64,000 bases of DNA from Angustibacter sp. Root456 (lineage in GTDB: Bacteria; Actinomycetota; Actinomycetes; Actinomycetales; Angustibacteraceae): assembly GCF_001426435.1 (NCBI RefSeq), contig NZ_LMER01000014.1, forward strand, positions 151,523 through 215,522, in the 5' to 3' direction. Each line of letters begins with the position of its first letter. Position 1 is the stretch's first letter. The notes below the pieces were generated by a model, which made no database searches, was not told where the DNA came from, and was given only the letters and a program-made list of their open reading frames with translations. The translations under genes were made by a program, and so were the position numbers. This document shows, piece after piece, positions 8,289 to 17,175 of this stretch.

Positions 8289-9458
8289 TCAGGGGGTGGG
8301 GGGACGAGGCTCCTCGCCAGGCTGGGGACCCGACGCGTCCTCGACGTCGCCGAGCAGGCCGGGGTGTCCCGGAGCGCGGCCGGGCATCGGGCCGGGATGC
8401 ACGGTGGTCGACGCCGCACCCTCGGCCTCGGCGCTCGCGCCGGCCGACTCGCGGCGCGCCTGGGCCAGTGCCTCGTTGGGGTCCTGCAAGGTGGCCCCAC
8501 CCAGCAGGTCGTCCTCATGGGGCCCACCCGGCGCGGCTGGCCGCGCGCTGGCCCCCGCGGCACCGTCGTCCGACGGCTGGAAGCGACCGAGGACGCCGCC
8601 GATCCCCTTGAGCGCCTCGCCGATCTCGCTGGGGATGATCCACAGCTTGTTGGAGTCGCCCCGCGCGATCTGCGGCAGCATCTGCAGGTACTGGTAGGCG
8701 AGCAGCTTCTGGTCGGGGTCACCGCGGTGGATCGCGTCGAAGACCTGCAGGATCGCTCGCGCCTCGCCCTGGGCGTTGAGGATCGCCGCCTGCGCCGTGC
8801 CCTCGGCGCGCAGGATGTTCGACTGCTTCTCACCCTCGGCGGTGAGGATCTGGGACTGCTTGACGCCCTCTGCGGTCAGGATCGTCGCGCGCCGGTCACG
8901 CTCGGCCCGCATCTGCTGCTCCATGGAGCCCTGGATCGACGCGGGCGGGTCGATCGACTTCAGCTCGACCCGGTTGACGCGAACGCCCCACTTGCCGGTG
9001 GCCTCGTCCAGCACGCCGCGCAGCTGGCCGTTGATCTGGTCGCGGCTGGTCAGCGTCTGCTCGAGATCCATCGAGCCGACCACGTTGCGCAAGGTCGTGA
9101 CGGTGAGCTGCTCGATGCCCTGGATGTAGTTGGCGATCTCGTACACCGCGGCCTTGGGCTCGGTCACCTGGAAGTAGATGACCGTGTCGATGCTCACCAC
9201 GAGGTTGTCGGAGGTGATGACCGGCTGCGGCGGGAACGACACCACCTGCTCGCGCAGGTCGACGATGGCCCTCGGCTTGTCGACGAACGGGATCAGCAGG
9301 TGCAGGCCCGCCTCGAGCGTGCGCGAGTAGCGGCCCAGCCGCTCGATGATGATCGCGGTCGCCTGCGACACCACCCGGATGGTGCGGATGATGACGATGA
9401 TCGCGAACAGCACCAGCACCGCCAGGACGACGAGCACCGCCGTCTGACCTGAGTTCAT
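8289..9458 (-). CDS. Stomatin/prohibitin (SPFH/Band 7) family membrane-anchored protein
   Basis: A 389-residue protein with one N-terminal membrane segment (about 6-27), an SPFH domain (about 30-210) with the family signature around YFQVTEPKAAVYEIANYIQGIEQL, and a coiled coil with the repeated phrase ILTAEGVKQSQ / ILTAEGEKQSN / ILRAEGTAQAA (about 190-235). The last ~75 residues are Ala/Gly/Pro-rich and probably disordered. Members form large oligomers that organise membrane microdomains and protect membrane proteins. ATG 9458 overlaps the nfeD stop as ATGA, giving the classical nfeD-stomatin operon. The tail beyond the conserved core is longer than in many relatives. Confidence 0.9.
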   Translation of the reverse strand: MNSGQTAVLVVLAVLVLFAIIVIIRTIRVVSQATAIIIERLGRYSRTLEAGLHLLIPFVDKPRAIVDLREQVVSFPPQPVITSDNLVVSIDTVIYFQVTEPKAAVYEIANYIQGIEQLTVTTLRNVVGSMDLEQTLTSRDQINGQLRGVLDEATGKWGVRVNRVELKSIDPPASIQGSMEQQMRAERDRRATILTAEGVKQSQILTAEGEKQSNILRAEGTAQAAILNAQGEARAILQVFDAIHRGDPDQKLLAYQYLQMLPQIARGDSNKLWIIPSEIGEALKGIGGVLGRFQPSDDGAAGASARPAAPGGPHEDDLLGGATLQDPNEALAQARRESAGASAEAEGAASTTVHPGPMPGRAPGHPGLLGDVEDASGPQPGEEPRPPTP

Positions 9459-9925
9459 GACCTCTCCGGTTCCCGGCCGGCCGCCGTCACGACGGCAGTG
9501 GCCCCCTCGATGGAAACGACCCGGACGGGCTGCCCGGGCAGGATGGTGTCAGGGCGGGTGCGTCCGTCGGTGCGCGCAGACCACACCTCGCCCCTGAGCT
9601 TGATCCGGCCGCCGGTCTCCGTCACCGTCTCGAGCACGCGCGCCTCGCGGCCCACCAGGGCGGCCGTGCCGGTGATGGTGTCGGGCCCTTGGTGCAGGCG
9701 CCGCACGAGCGCTGGACGCAGCAGCCCGATGAGCAGCAGCGCGACGGCCACGGCGGCGAGCACCTGGAGGACGAACGGCGCCCCGAGGCCGGCCACCAGC
9801 GCCCCCGCCAGCGCGCCCACGGCCAGCATGATGAAGATCAGGTCGAACGTGGCCACCTCGACCGCGGCCAGCACGAGCGCGACGGCGAGCCAGGCCAGCG
9901 CCGGGTGCTCGGTGATCCAGGTCAT
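9455..9925 (-). CDS. NfeD-family membrane protein
   Basis: A 156-residue short NfeD protein. It has an N-terminal membrane region of three or so hydrophobic segments (about 8-75) and a C-terminal OB-fold (about 95-150, GTAALVGREARVLETV through LPGQPVRVVSIEG). NfeD-type proteins are obligate partners of stomatin-like proteins, and the ATGA overlap with the next gene fits this. ATG 9925 is preferred over an in-frame ATG 13 codons upstream because GGAGGGG stands 2 bases before it, slightly close but the only clear ribosome binding site. Confidence 0.85.
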   Translation of the reverse strand: MTWITEHPALAWLAVALVLAAVEVATFDLIFIMLAVGALAGALVAGLGAPFVLQVLAAVAVALLLIGLLRPALVRRLHQGPDTITGTAALVGREARVLETVTETGGRIKLRGEVWSARTDGRTRPDTILPGQPVRVVSIEGATAVVTAAGREPERS

Positions 9926-10058
9926 GGTCCCCTCCACAGAGCGTCCCGGGTGTGTCGCACCCATCAGACGTGCCGGGGGCTCGGCTGGGTTCCCCCGGAT
10001 GGCTCACCCTCCCACGCTCGTGATCAAGTGGGCCAGCACCCGCGCCGATGCACCGGAC

Positions 10059-11129
10059 GTGAGCCTCGCGACCCCGCTACGCCGCGGTGCGGCGCTGGCG
10101 CTGCTGGTGCTGCTGCTGGCACCCGCCGGCCGCGCCGAGGCCGAGGACGCGGCGACGGCCCGAGAACGAGCCACCGCGGCCGCGCAGCGGGTACGCGACC
10201 TCACCGCCCAGCTCGACACCGCCGACGCGGCGCTGGCGCAGACGGTGAGCCAGGTGGGCCAGCAGGTCAGCGGCTTCCTGCTCGACGACGAGGCTCGCGT
10301 GGCCGCCGAGCAGGCGGCCGCCCTGGCCGCCGACCGCAGTGCCGCCTCGGCCCGCGCGCTCTACCTCAGTGGAGGTCAGGCCGGCCTGCTCAGCTCGCTG
10401 CTGGAATCCGGCGACGTGAGCGAGCTGTCGGCGCGAGCCGAGGCGGTGCAGCAGGTGCTGTCGTCGGCGCGCGCGACGGCGGACGACGCCGCAGCCCGAG
10501 CCAAGGTGGCGGCCGACGTCGCGGCGCGGTCGCAGCGACAGACCGACGCGGCCGTGGTGACAGCCGCGCAGATCGCGCTGCGCGTCGACCAGGCGCAGGC
10601 CCTGGTCGAGGCGGCTCAGGCCACGCTCGACGGGCTCTCAGCGCGGGCGCGCACGCTCACCGAGGCCGAGGACGCCGCCCGCGCGCTCGCGCAGGCGCGA
10701 GCCCGCATGGCCGCGGCACAGACCCAGGCACTGAGCCGGGTGCGCGCCCAGGCGCCGCCCGCCGTCTACTTCGATCTCTACCACGCGGCCGCCCGGACCT
10801 GCCGCGGCATGGACTGGACCCTCCTGGCTGCCGTCGGTCAGGTCGAGAGCGGTCACGGACGCAACAGCGCCGTCAGCTCAGCGGGCGCCGTCGGGCCGAT
10901 GCAGTTCATGCCGAGGACCTTCGCGGCCTACGCCGTCGACGGCGACCACGACGGCCGCCTCGACCCGTGGGCACCGGCCGACGCCGTGTACACCGCGGCC
11001 CGCTACCTCTGCTCCGGCGGCGCGGGCTCGCCGTCCGGCGTGCAGGCGGCGCTGCTGCGCTACAACCACGCGCAGTGGTACGTCGATCTCGTGCTCGCGG
11101 TGCAGACGCAGCTGCGGGCGGGACCCTAG
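10059..11129 (+). CDS. Secreted coiled-coil lytic transglycosylase (SLT domain)
   Basis: With GTG 10059 the protein has 356 residues and begins with a clean signal peptide (hydrophobic LALLVLLLAPAGRAEA, cleavage near residue 28). An in-frame ATG at 9999 would put 20 extra residues before it; neither start has a clear ribosome site. Residues about 30-225 form an Ala-rich coiled coil like the regulatory coil of RipA/CwlM-type hydrolases. The C-terminal SLT domain has catalytic Glu263 in VGQVESGHG, then GAVGPMQFMPRTF and ALLRYNHAQWYV. It probably cleaves peptidoglycan glycan strands outside the membrane. Its TAG stop interlocks with the convergent ABC gene's stop in a shared CTAG. Confidence 0.82.
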   Translation: MSLATPLRRGAALALLVLLLAPAGRAEAEDAATARERATAAAQRVRDLTAQLDTADAALAQTVSQVGQQVSGFLLDDEARVAAEQAAALAADRSAASARALYLSGGQAGLLSSLLESGDVSELSARAEAVQQVLSSARATADDAAARAKVAADVAARSQRQTDAAVVTAAQIALRVDQAQALVEAAQATLDGLSARARTLTEAEDAARALAQARARMAAAQTQALSRVRAQAPPAVYFDLYHAAARTCRGMDWTLLAAVGQVESGHGRNSAVSSAGAVGPMQFMPRTFAAYAVDGDHDGRLDPWAPADAVYTAARYLCSGGAGSPSGVQAALLRYNHAQWYVDLVLAVQTQLRAGP

Positions 11130-11908
11130 CGGGCTCGAGCCGTCCAGCGGTCGCCGTGCCGCTCGAGCACCAGGGGCAGGCCGAACGTCGCCTCGAGGTT
11201 GTGCTCGGTGAGCGTGAGCTCGAGCGGGCCCTGGGCGATGACGCGTCCCTGGCGCAGCAGCAGCACGTCGGTGAAGTGCGGGGGGATCTCCTCGACGTGG
11301 TGGGTCACGAGCACGAGGGCCGGGGCGTAGATGTCCTCGGCGATCTGGCCCAGGCGGCGCACGAGGTCCTCGCGCCCGGCCAGGTCCAGCCCCGCGGCCG
11401 GCTCGTCGAGCAGCATGAGCTCGGGGTCGGTCATGAGCGCCCGGGCGATCTGCACCCGCTTGCGCTCGCCCTCGCTGAGCGTGCCGAACGTGCGGTCGGA
11501 CAGGTGGGCCACGCCGAGGGTCTCGAGCAGCGACTGGGCCCGGGCGTGGTCGAGCTCGTCGTACCGCTCGCGCCAGCGGCCCGTGACGCCGTACGAGGCG
11601 GTGACCACGACGTCGCCGACCCGCTCGGAGGCCGGGATCCGGTCAGACAGGGCCGCGCTGGCCAGACCGATCCGCGGGCGCAGCTCGAAGACGTCGGACG
11701 TGCCGAGCACCTCGCTCAGCACTGCGGCCACCCCACGCGTGGGGTGCATGCGCGCCGACGCGATCTGCAGCAGGGTGGTCTTGCCGGCACCGTTCGGACC
11801 CAGCACGACCCAGCGCTCGCCCTCGCTGACCTGCCAGCTGACGTCGTCCAGCAACGTGTTCGAACCACGGACGACCGTCACGCCGGCCAGCTCGAGCACG
11901 TCACTCAT
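11126..11908 (-). CDS. ABC transporter ATP-binding protein (no adjacent permease)
   Basis: A 260-residue stand-alone ABC ATPase. Walker A is GPNGAGKTT (about 38-46), the signature is LSEGERKRVQIARAL, Walker B is LMLLDEPAAGLD, and the switch His lies in VTHHVEEIP. The form resembles ModF/YheS-like single ATPases and iron-siderophore ATPases, but there is no permease or binding protein next to it, so the partner is unknown. ATG 11908 is preceded by GAGGAG at a 5-base spacing. A TACGGT -10 at 11935-11940 gives a leader of about 20 nt, a leadered contrast to the neighbours. Confidence 0.85.
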   Translation of the reverse strand: MSDVLELAGVTVVRGSNTLLDDVSWQVSEGERWVVLGPNGAGKTTLLQIASARMHPTRGVAAVLSEVLGTSDVFELRPRIGLASAALSDRIPASERVGDVVVTASYGVTGRWRERYDELDHARAQSLLETLGVAHLSDRTFGTLSEGERKRVQIARALMTDPELMLLDEPAAGLDLAGREDLVRRLGQIAEDIYAPALVLVTHHVEEIPPHFTDVLLLRQGRVIAQGPLELTLTEHNLEATFGLPLVLERHGDRWTARAR

Positions 11909-11934
11909 CCAGGCTCCTCGACTCGGCTGCGCAG

Positions 11935-11940
11935 ACCGTA
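11935..11940 (-). promoter_or_regulatory. -10 candidate TACGGT for the ABC ATPase gene
   Basis: TACGGT on the minus strand, about 26 bases before ATG 11908. The short leader carries GAGGAG as ribosome site. Confidence 0.45.
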
Positions 11941-11968
11941 CGGCCCGACCCTATGACACCGGCCGCCG

Positions 11969-11974
11969 TACCCT
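11969..11974 (+). promoter_or_regulatory. Leaderless -10 (TACCCT) for the 261-residue hypothetical gene
   Basis: TACCCT stands 6 bases before GTG 11981 without a Shine-Dalgarno sequence. It decides the GTG start. Confidence 0.6.
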
Positions 11975-11980
11975 GGTGCG

Positions 11981-12766
11981 GTGACTGCACTGCCGCGCTC
12001 GGCGAGCCTCGCCCTGTGGGCGGCCCCGGTGCTGGCGGGGCGGGCGCCGCTCGACGCCCTGGTGCGCGCGGTGCAGGGTGACGACGAGCCTCACGCTGTC
12101 GACTCCGACGACGCCGACGGCCTCGACGCCTGGCCCCGACCGACCGCGCTCGGTGAGCTCGTCGAGCGGCTGGGCGCACGTGGCGTACGCGGCCTGCGAC
12201 TGGTGCTGCCCGTGCCCGGCGACCCCGCCGGCCTGCCGGGGCCTGCGGCGGTCAACGAGGCGGCGCTCGACGCCGGCGAGTGCGTCGTCACGGTGGGCGG
12301 CCCACCGCTGGCGCTGGTGCCCGAAGTCGTGGAGTTCGGCTCGGCGTACGAGCTGGGTCACCAGGTGACCTGGCACGTGCTCGCCTGCGAGCCCGCCGTC
12401 GCGCCCCCGGCCACGAGCGCGAGCGACGCCGAGCGCGAGCTGCGCCAGGCACTGTTGACCGCGACCGACGTGCTCACCGAGCTCGACGTCGGCCGCTGGC
12501 GCCCCGACGCCGCCGAGCAGGTCGCGGCGCTGCGCCGCCCGGCACCCACCGGCCCCCTGCCCGCCTCGTGCTCGCCGCGCGCCGTGCGGGTGATCGACCT
12601 GGCCTGGCGGGTGCGCAGCATCGTCGAGCTCGCTCGCGAGGACGACGGCGCCGCGGTGAGCGGCTGGGAGGCGACGCGTCGCGCGCAGGAGCTGCGCGGG
12701 CTCGACACCGTGAGCCGGCGCGCGCTGGTGGCGGCGGTGAACGACGGCGAGCCCGTCAGCGTGTGA
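11981..12766 (+). CDS. Conserved actinobacterial hypothetical protein beside glgA
   Basis: A 261-residue soluble protein that I cannot assign to a named family. There is no signal peptide, membrane segment or known catalytic motif. It opens with MTALPRSASLALWAAPVLAGR, has an acidic linker (about 34-48) and a C-terminal helical part with RAVRVIDLAWRVRSIVELA. Length and composition are ordinary for the genome. It starts leaderless at GTG 11981, is divergent from the ABC ATPase, and its end overlaps the end of glgA by 11 bases, tail to tail. Antisense overlap at the 3' ends could couple expression of the two, but that is only inference. Confidence 0.7.
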   Translation: MTALPRSASLALWAAPVLAGRAPLDALVRAVQGDDEPHAVDSDDADGLDAWPRPTALGELVERLGARGVRGLRLVLPVPGDPAGLPGPAAVNEAALDAGECVVTVGGPPLALVPEVVEFGSAYELGHQVTWHVLACEPAVAPPATSASDAERELRQALLTATDVLTELDVGRWRPDAAEQVAALRRPAPTGPLPASCSPRAVRVIDLAWRVRSIVELAREDDGAAVSGWEATRRAQELRGLDTVSRRALVAAVNDGEPVSV

Positions 12767-13958
12767 GCTCGCCGGCGACCTTCTCGTAGAGCTCGGCGGT
12801 GCGCTCGGCGATGGCCGCCCAACCGAACTCCTCGACGGCGCGCCGGCGGCCGGCGAGGCCCATGGCCCTGGCCTCGTCGGGGTCGGTCACCGCGCGCACG
12901 AGCGCTGCCGACAGGTCCCGCACGAAGCGGTCGGGATCGAGCGGGCGGCCCGTGCCGTCGTCCGACTGCTCGATGGGCACGAGGTAGCCGGTCTCGCCGT
13001 GCACGACCACCTCGGGGATGCCGCCCGTCGCCGTGCCGACCACCGGCAGCTCGCACGCCATCGCCTCGAGGTTCACGATGCCGAGCGGCTCGTACACCGA
13101 CGGGCACGCGAAAGCCGTGCCGGCAGACAGCAGCGCGACGACGTCGTCGCGGGGCAGCATGCGGTCGATCCACACCACCCCCTGCCGCTCGTGCCGCAAC
13201 CGGCCCACGAGCGACTCGACCTCGCGCATGATCTCCGGCGTGTCCGGCGCACCGGCGCACAGCACCAGCTGGACGTCGGGCGGCAGCGCCGCCGCAGCGC
13301 GCAGGAAGTACGGCAGCCCCTTCTGGCGAGTGATGCGCCCGACGAAGACCACGCTCGGTGCGTCCGGGTCGACGCCGAGGGCCCGCACGGCGTCCGGGCG
13401 CTCGCGGCGGGCCCAAGCCTGGGTGTCGATGCCGTTGTGGATGACGTGCACGCGGTCAGGGTCGACGTCCGGGTAGCTGCGCAGGACGTCGGCGCGCATG
13501 CCGTGGCTCACCGCGACGACGGCGGCCGCGCTCTCGTAGGCCGTGCGCTCGGCCCACGACGAGACGGCGTACCCGCCGCCGAGCTGCTCGGCCTTCCACG
13601 GCCGCAACGGTTCGAGGCTGTGGGCGGTCACCACGTGCGGCACGCCGTGCAGGAGCGAGGCGAGGTGGCCGGCGAGGTTGGCGTACCAGGTGTGCGAGTG
13701 CACGACGTCCGATCCGGCGCAGTCCTGGGCCATGGGCAGGTCGACACCGAGGGTCTGCAGCGCGGCGTTCGCGTCGGCGAGGTCCGGCAACGGCGCGTAG
13801 GCGGTGGTGTCGGGCTCGTCGCGCCGCGCCCCGAAGCAGCGCACCTGCACCTCGATGCCTTCACGCGCCCGCAGCGCTCGGACGAGCTCAGCGGCGTGCA
13901 CCCCGGCTCCGCCGTAGACGTCCGGTGGGTACTCGCGGGTCAGCAGGTCGATGCGCAC
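12756..13958 (-). CDS. glgA: Glycogen synthase, actinobacterial GT4 type (GlgA/GlgM)
   Basis: A 400-residue GT-B glycosyltransferase. The N-terminal REYPPDVYGGAGVH loop binds the ADP-sugar. The C-terminal half has VVFVGRITRQKGLPYF and the retaining-GT4 motif EPLGIVNLE, whose two Glu residues are eight positions apart. It uses ADP-glucose made by the divergent glgC product. In mycobacteria the orthologue (Rv1212c) was shown to make maltose-1-phosphate (GlgM) rather than simply elongate glycogen, so either role is possible here. GTG 13958 is fixed by TACCGT 7 bases upstream. No GlgB or GlgE is visible in the window. Confidence 0.9.
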   Translation of the reverse strand: MRIDLLTREYPPDVYGGAGVHAAELVRALRAREGIEVQVRCFGARRDEPDTTAYAPLPDLADANAALQTLGVDLPMAQDCAGSDVVHSHTWYANLAGHLASLLHGVPHVVTAHSLEPLRPWKAEQLGGGYAVSSWAERTAYESAAAVVAVSHGMRADVLRSYPDVDPDRVHVIHNGIDTQAWARRERPDAVRALGVDPDAPSVVFVGRITRQKGLPYFLRAAAALPPDVQLVLCAGAPDTPEIMREVESLVGRLRHERQGVVWIDRMLPRDDVVALLSAGTAFACPSVYEPLGIVNLEAMACELPVVGTATGGIPEVVVHGETGYLVPIEQSDDGTGRPLDPDRFVRDLSAALVRAVTDPDEARAMGLAGRRRAVEEFGWAAIAERTAELYEKVAGELTR

Positions 13959-13965
13959 GCTCGCC

Positions 13966-13971
13966 ACGGTA
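13966..13971 (-). promoter_or_regulatory. Leaderless -10 (TACCGT) for glgA
   Basis: TACCGT on the minus strand ends 7 bases before GTG 13958. With the glgC box at 14022-14027 it makes a compact divergent promoter pair controlling glycogen synthesis. Confidence 0.6.
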
Positions 13972-14021
13972 GTGGCGCGGAAGGCCGCGAGACACCCCTC
14001 GCGGCGGGGGTGCCTGAGGGC

Positions 14022-14027
14022 TAGGTT
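14022..14027 (+). promoter_or_regulatory. Leaderless -10 (TAGGTT) for glgC
   Basis: TAGGTT stands 6 bases before ATG 14034 with no Shine-Dalgarno sequence. Confidence 0.6.
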
Positions 14028-14033
14028 CCTGCC

Positions 14034-15287
14034 ATGCCGACGCGTTCGCGGGACCCGAAGGTGCTGGTCATCGTGCTGGCCGGAGGCGAGGGCAAACGGC
14101 TCATGCCGCTCACCGCCGACCGCGCCAAGCCGGCCGTGCCGTTCGGGGGCATCTACCGGCTCATCGACTTCGCGCTGTCGAACGTCGTGAACTCCGGCTA
14201 CCTCAAGTGCGTCGTGCTGACGCAGTACAAGTCGCACAGCCTCGACCGCCACATCACCACCACGTGGCGGATGTCGAACCTGCTGGGCAACTACGTGACG
14301 CCGGTGCCGGCCCAGCAGCGCGTCGGCAAGCGGTGGTACCTCGGCAGCGCCGACGCGATCTTCCAGAGCCTCAACCTGATCCACGACGAGCGCCCGGACA
14401 TCGTCGTGGTGGTCGGCGCTGACCACGTGTACCGCATGGACTTCAGCCAGATGGTGCAGCAGCACCGCGACTCCGGCGCGGCCGCCACCGTGGCCGCGAT
14501 CCGCCAACCGATCGGCCTGGCCGACCAGTTCGGCGTCATCGACGTCGACCCCGGCGACCCACGTCGCATCCGCGCGTTCCTCGAGAAGCCGACCGACCCG
14601 CAGGGCCTGCCCGACTCCGCCGGCGAGGTGCTCGCCTCGATGGGCAACTACGTCTTCACCACGGACGCGCTCATCGACGCCGTGACGCGCGACAGCGACC
14701 GCGCCGACAGCAAGCACGACATGGGTGGCGACATCGTCCCCGACTTCGTCGCCCGTGGTGAGGCCGGCGTCTACGACTTCAAGGACAACGACGTCACCGG
14801 CTCGACCCCGCGCGACCGCGACTACTGGCGAGACGTCGGCACGCTGGACTCCTACTACGACGCCCACATGGAGCTCGTGTCGGTGCACCCCGTCTTCAAC
14901 CTCTACAACTACGACTGGCCGATCTACACCAACTACGGGCCGTACCCGCCGGCCAAGTTCGTGCACGGCTGGCACGGGCGCATCGGGCACGCGGTGAACT
15001 CCAACGTCTCCCCCGGTGTCGTCATCTCCGGAGCCACGGTCGAGAACTCGGTGATCTCGCCCGGCTCGTACGTGCACTCGTGGTCGAGCGTGAGCGACAG
15101 CGTGCTGCTCGACGGGGTCGAGGTGGGGCGGCACGCCGTCATCCGGCGGGCGATCATCGACAAGAACGTGGTGATCCCTGAGGGCGCGCGCATCGGCATG
15201 GACCCCGAAGAGGATCTCGCACGGGGGTTCACGGTCACCGAGTCCGGACTCGTCGTCATCGGCAAGGGCCAGCTCGTCACCGCCTGA
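14034..15287 (+). CDS. glgC: Glucose-1-phosphate adenylyltransferase
   Basis: A 417-residue ADP-glucose pyrophosphorylase, the committed step of bacterial glycogen synthesis (glucose-1-phosphate + ATP to ADP-glucose + PPi). The N-terminal pyrophosphorylase domain carries [13 protein letters not shown] and [21 protein letters not shown] (about 14-50), the [12 protein letters not shown] substrate loop and the FLEKP motif. The C-terminal left-handed beta-helix (about 300-400) has hexapeptide-like repeats such as [14 protein letters not shown]. Length and motifs are complete. It is divergent from glgA; both have leaderless promoters in the 75-base gap. Allosteric control by metabolites is known for the family. 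Confidence 0.95.
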   Translation: MPTRSRDPKVLVIVLAGGEGKRLMPLTADRAKPAVPFGGIYRLIDFALSNVVNSGYLKCVVLTQYKSHSLDRHITTTWRMSNLLGNYVTPVPAQQRVGKRWYLGSADAIFQSLNLIHDERPDIVVVVGADHVYRMDFSQMVQQHRDSGAAATVAAIRQPIGLADQFGVIDVDPGDPRRIRAFLEKPTDPQGLPDSAGEVLASMGNYVFTTDALIDAVTRDSDRADSKHDMGGDIVPDFVARGEAGVYDFKDNDVTGSTPRDRDYWRDVGTLDSYYDAHMELVSVHPVFNLYNYDWPIYTNYGPYPPAKFVHGWHGRIGHAVNSNVSPGVVISGATVENSVISPGSYVHSWSSVSDSVLLDGVEVGRHAVIRRAIIDKNVVIPEGARIGMDPEEDLARGFTVTESGLVVIGKGQLVTA

Positions 15288-15413
15288 GACGGTCTCGCGA
15301 GAGCAGCTCCCTCGCGCGGCCGCAGAGCCATGATGTTCTGGAGCTCAGCTTCGGGATCCTCGCCACCGGGTCCAGATCCTGACCTCGCCCAGGGGGGCAC
15401 CGCGCCCGCTGGG

Positions 15414-15419
15414 TACCCT
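15414..15419 (+). promoter_or_regulatory. Leaderless -10 (TACCCT) for serB
   Basis: TACCCT followed by 6 bases and GTG 15426. It rules against the longer in-frame start at ATG 15330. Confidence 0.6.
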
Positions 15420-15425
15420 CGGCGC

Positions 15426-16628
15426 GTGATCGAGGTGCCGCCGCGCAGCACGGACGAGCCCACGCTGCTCGTCACCCTCACCGGTGACGACCGCCCGGGC
15501 GTCACCTCCGCCCTGTTCAGCGCCCTCGCCGCGACGCCGGCCACCGTGCTGGACGTCGAGCAGGTGGTGGTGCGGGGGCGGCTCACGCTCGCGGTGCTGC
15601 TCACCACGGGTGGCAGCGACGCCGTGCGGGCGGCGGCGCTCGACGTCGCCGACCGGCTCGACATGAAGGTGCGCTGCCGCCTGGGCACCGGTGACTCCAC
15701 GCCCCGCCGCGAGGGACGCCTGCACGTCACGCTGCTCGCCGCGCCGCTGCTGCCCGCGGCTGTGGCCGCAGTAGCGCAGGAGCTCGCGGCCCAGAACGCC
15801 AACATCGACCGCATCCGCCGCATCTCGCACTGGCCGGTGACCACCATCGAGATCGACGTCTCCGGCGGCGACGTGTCGACACTGCGCCGTGCGGTCGCCG
15901 CGGCTGCCGCCGCCCACGGGGTCGACATCGCGGTCTCGCCGGCCGGCCTGGCCCGCCGCGGGCACCGGCTCGTCGTCATGGACGTCGACTCGACGCTGGT
16001 GCAGGGCGAGGTCATCGAGATGCTGGCGAGGCACAGCGGGCGGGAGGCGGAGGTCGCGGAGGTCACCGAACGCGCGATGCGCGGTGAGCTCGACTTCGCC
16101 GCGAGCCTGCACGAGCGCGTTGCGTGCCTCGAGGGCCTGCCCGCGACGGTGCTGGACGACGTCCGCGCCGCCGTCCAGCTGACTCCGGGAGCGCGCACCC
16201 TCGTACGCACGCTGCACCGGCTCGGGTTCACCGTGGCGCTCGTGTCGGGCGGCTTCGCCGAGGTCGTGCGGCCCATCGCCGACGGGCTCGGCATCGAGCA
16301 CGTGGAGGCCAACCGGCTCGAGGTGGTCGACGGGCGCCTCACCGGGCGGGTCGTCGGTGACGTCGTCGACCGGGCCGGCAAGGCCGCGGCGCTGCGCCGG
16401 TTCGCCGACGCCGAGGGGCTCCCCCTGGCGCGCACCATCGCGATCGGGGACGGCGCCAACGACCTCGACATGCTGGACGCCGCGGGTCTCGGTATCGCCT
16501 TCAACGCCAAACCGGTCGTGCGCGAGCAGGCCGACGCCGCGGTCAACGTGCCCTTCCTCGACGCGGTGCTCTACCTCATCGGCATCCCGCGCGAGGAGGT
16601 CGAGGAAGCCGACGCCGAGGACGCCTGA
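15426..16628 (+). CDS. serB: Phosphoserine phosphatase with two N-terminal ACT domains
   Basis: A 400-residue SerB, last step of L-serine synthesis (phosphoserine to serine + Pi). Residues about 10-165 form two ACT-like domains (TLLVTLTGDDRPGVTSAL; LHVTLLAAPLLPAAVAAVAQ) for amino-acid feedback. The HAD domain has the nucleophile in MDVDSTLVQGE (Asp186/Asp188), motif II Ser in LVSGGFAEVV, and motif III IGDGANDLDML. The layout matches mycobacterial SerB2. GTG 15426 follows a TACCCT box; a longer open frame from 15330 would only add a low-complexity Ser/Pro/Gly stretch. The 138 bases before it after glgC hold nothing else I can recognise. Confidence 0.93.
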   Translation: MIEVPPRSTDEPTLLVTLTGDDRPGVTSALFSALAATPATVLDVEQVVVRGRLTLAVLLTTGGSDAVRAAALDVADRLDMKVRCRLGTGDSTPRREGRLHVTLLAAPLLPAAVAAVAQELAAQNANIDRIRRISHWPVTTIEIDVSGGDVSTLRRAVAAAAAAHGVDIAVSPAGLARRGHRLVVMDVDSTLVQGEVIEMLARHSGREAEVAEVTERAMRGELDFAASLHERVACLEGLPATVLDDVRAAVQLTPGARTLVRTLHRLGFTVALVSGGFAEVVRPIADGLGIEHVEANRLEVVDGRLTGRVVGDVVDRAGKAAALRRFADAEGLPLARTIAIGDGANDLDMLDAAGLGIAFNAKPVVREQADAAVNVPFLDAVLYLIGIPREEVEEADAEDA

Positions 16629-16632
16629 GGCT

Positions 16633-17154
16633 TCACGCCCGTGGGACGGCGAAGTCCACCAGCCGGCAGGTCCGCGGGCCCAGTGCCGCCCACCCGCCTG
16701 CCAGGCGGAGCGTGGCGACTGCCGACGTGCGGAAGCCGTCGACCAGGCGTTGGGCCGCAGGCGGTTCGGCCTCGGCTGCGAGCAGCTCCACGAGCGCCGA
16801 CTGCGTCGGCTCGTGACCCACGACGGCGACGACGTGGATGGCGTCGGGCAGGTCACGCAGCTGGCTGAGCACTGTCAGCGGCTGAGCCAGGTACAGCGAC
16901 GGGCGGACGTCGAGAGGTGCGTCCACCTGCAGCGCGCCGGTCGCGAGGTCCCAGGTCTCACGGGCTCGCGTGGCACTCGAGCACAGCACGAGGTCGATGG
17001 GCAGCGCGTGTGCGGCCAGCCAGCGTCCGAGCGCCGGTGCGTCGCGGCGTCCCCGATGGTTGAGCGGCCGGTCGTGATCAGTGCCGCCCACGCTCTGGTC
17101 GGACTTGGCGTGCCGCACCAGCAGCAGCGTGCGTCCTGCTCCGCGCTCAGCCAC
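16633..17154 (-). CDS. SixA-like histidine phosphatase
   Basis: A 173-residue branch-2-sized member of the histidine phosphatase (phosphoglycerate mutase-like) superfamily. LLLVRHAKSDQ near residues 10-20 contains the RHG-equivalent nucleophilic His, followed by SSATRARETW and the second catalytic His in VVGHEPTQS. SixA removes phosphate from phosphohistidine proteins in enteric bacteria; in actinomycetes the substrate is unknown. The start is GTG 17154. Its stop lies 4 bases past the serB stop, convergent. The strong inverted repeat at 17176-17228 lies just upstream of its start. Confidence 0.88.
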   Translation of the reverse strand: MAERGAGRTLLLVRHAKSDQSVGGTDHDRPLNHRGRRDAPALGRWLAAHALPIDLVLCSSATRARETWDLATGALQVDAPLDVRPSLYLAQPLTVLSQLRDLPDAIHVVAVVGHEPTQSALVELLAAEAEPPAAQRLVDGFRTSAVATLRLAGGWAALGPRTCRLVDFAVPRA

Positions 17155-17175
17155 GCTCCCAGTCTCCCCACCCTG

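Noticed and set aside
15293-15302. TCTCGCGAGA after glgC as terminator
   Set aside because: It is a 10-base self-complementary sequence with no loop and no wider stem; too weak to call.
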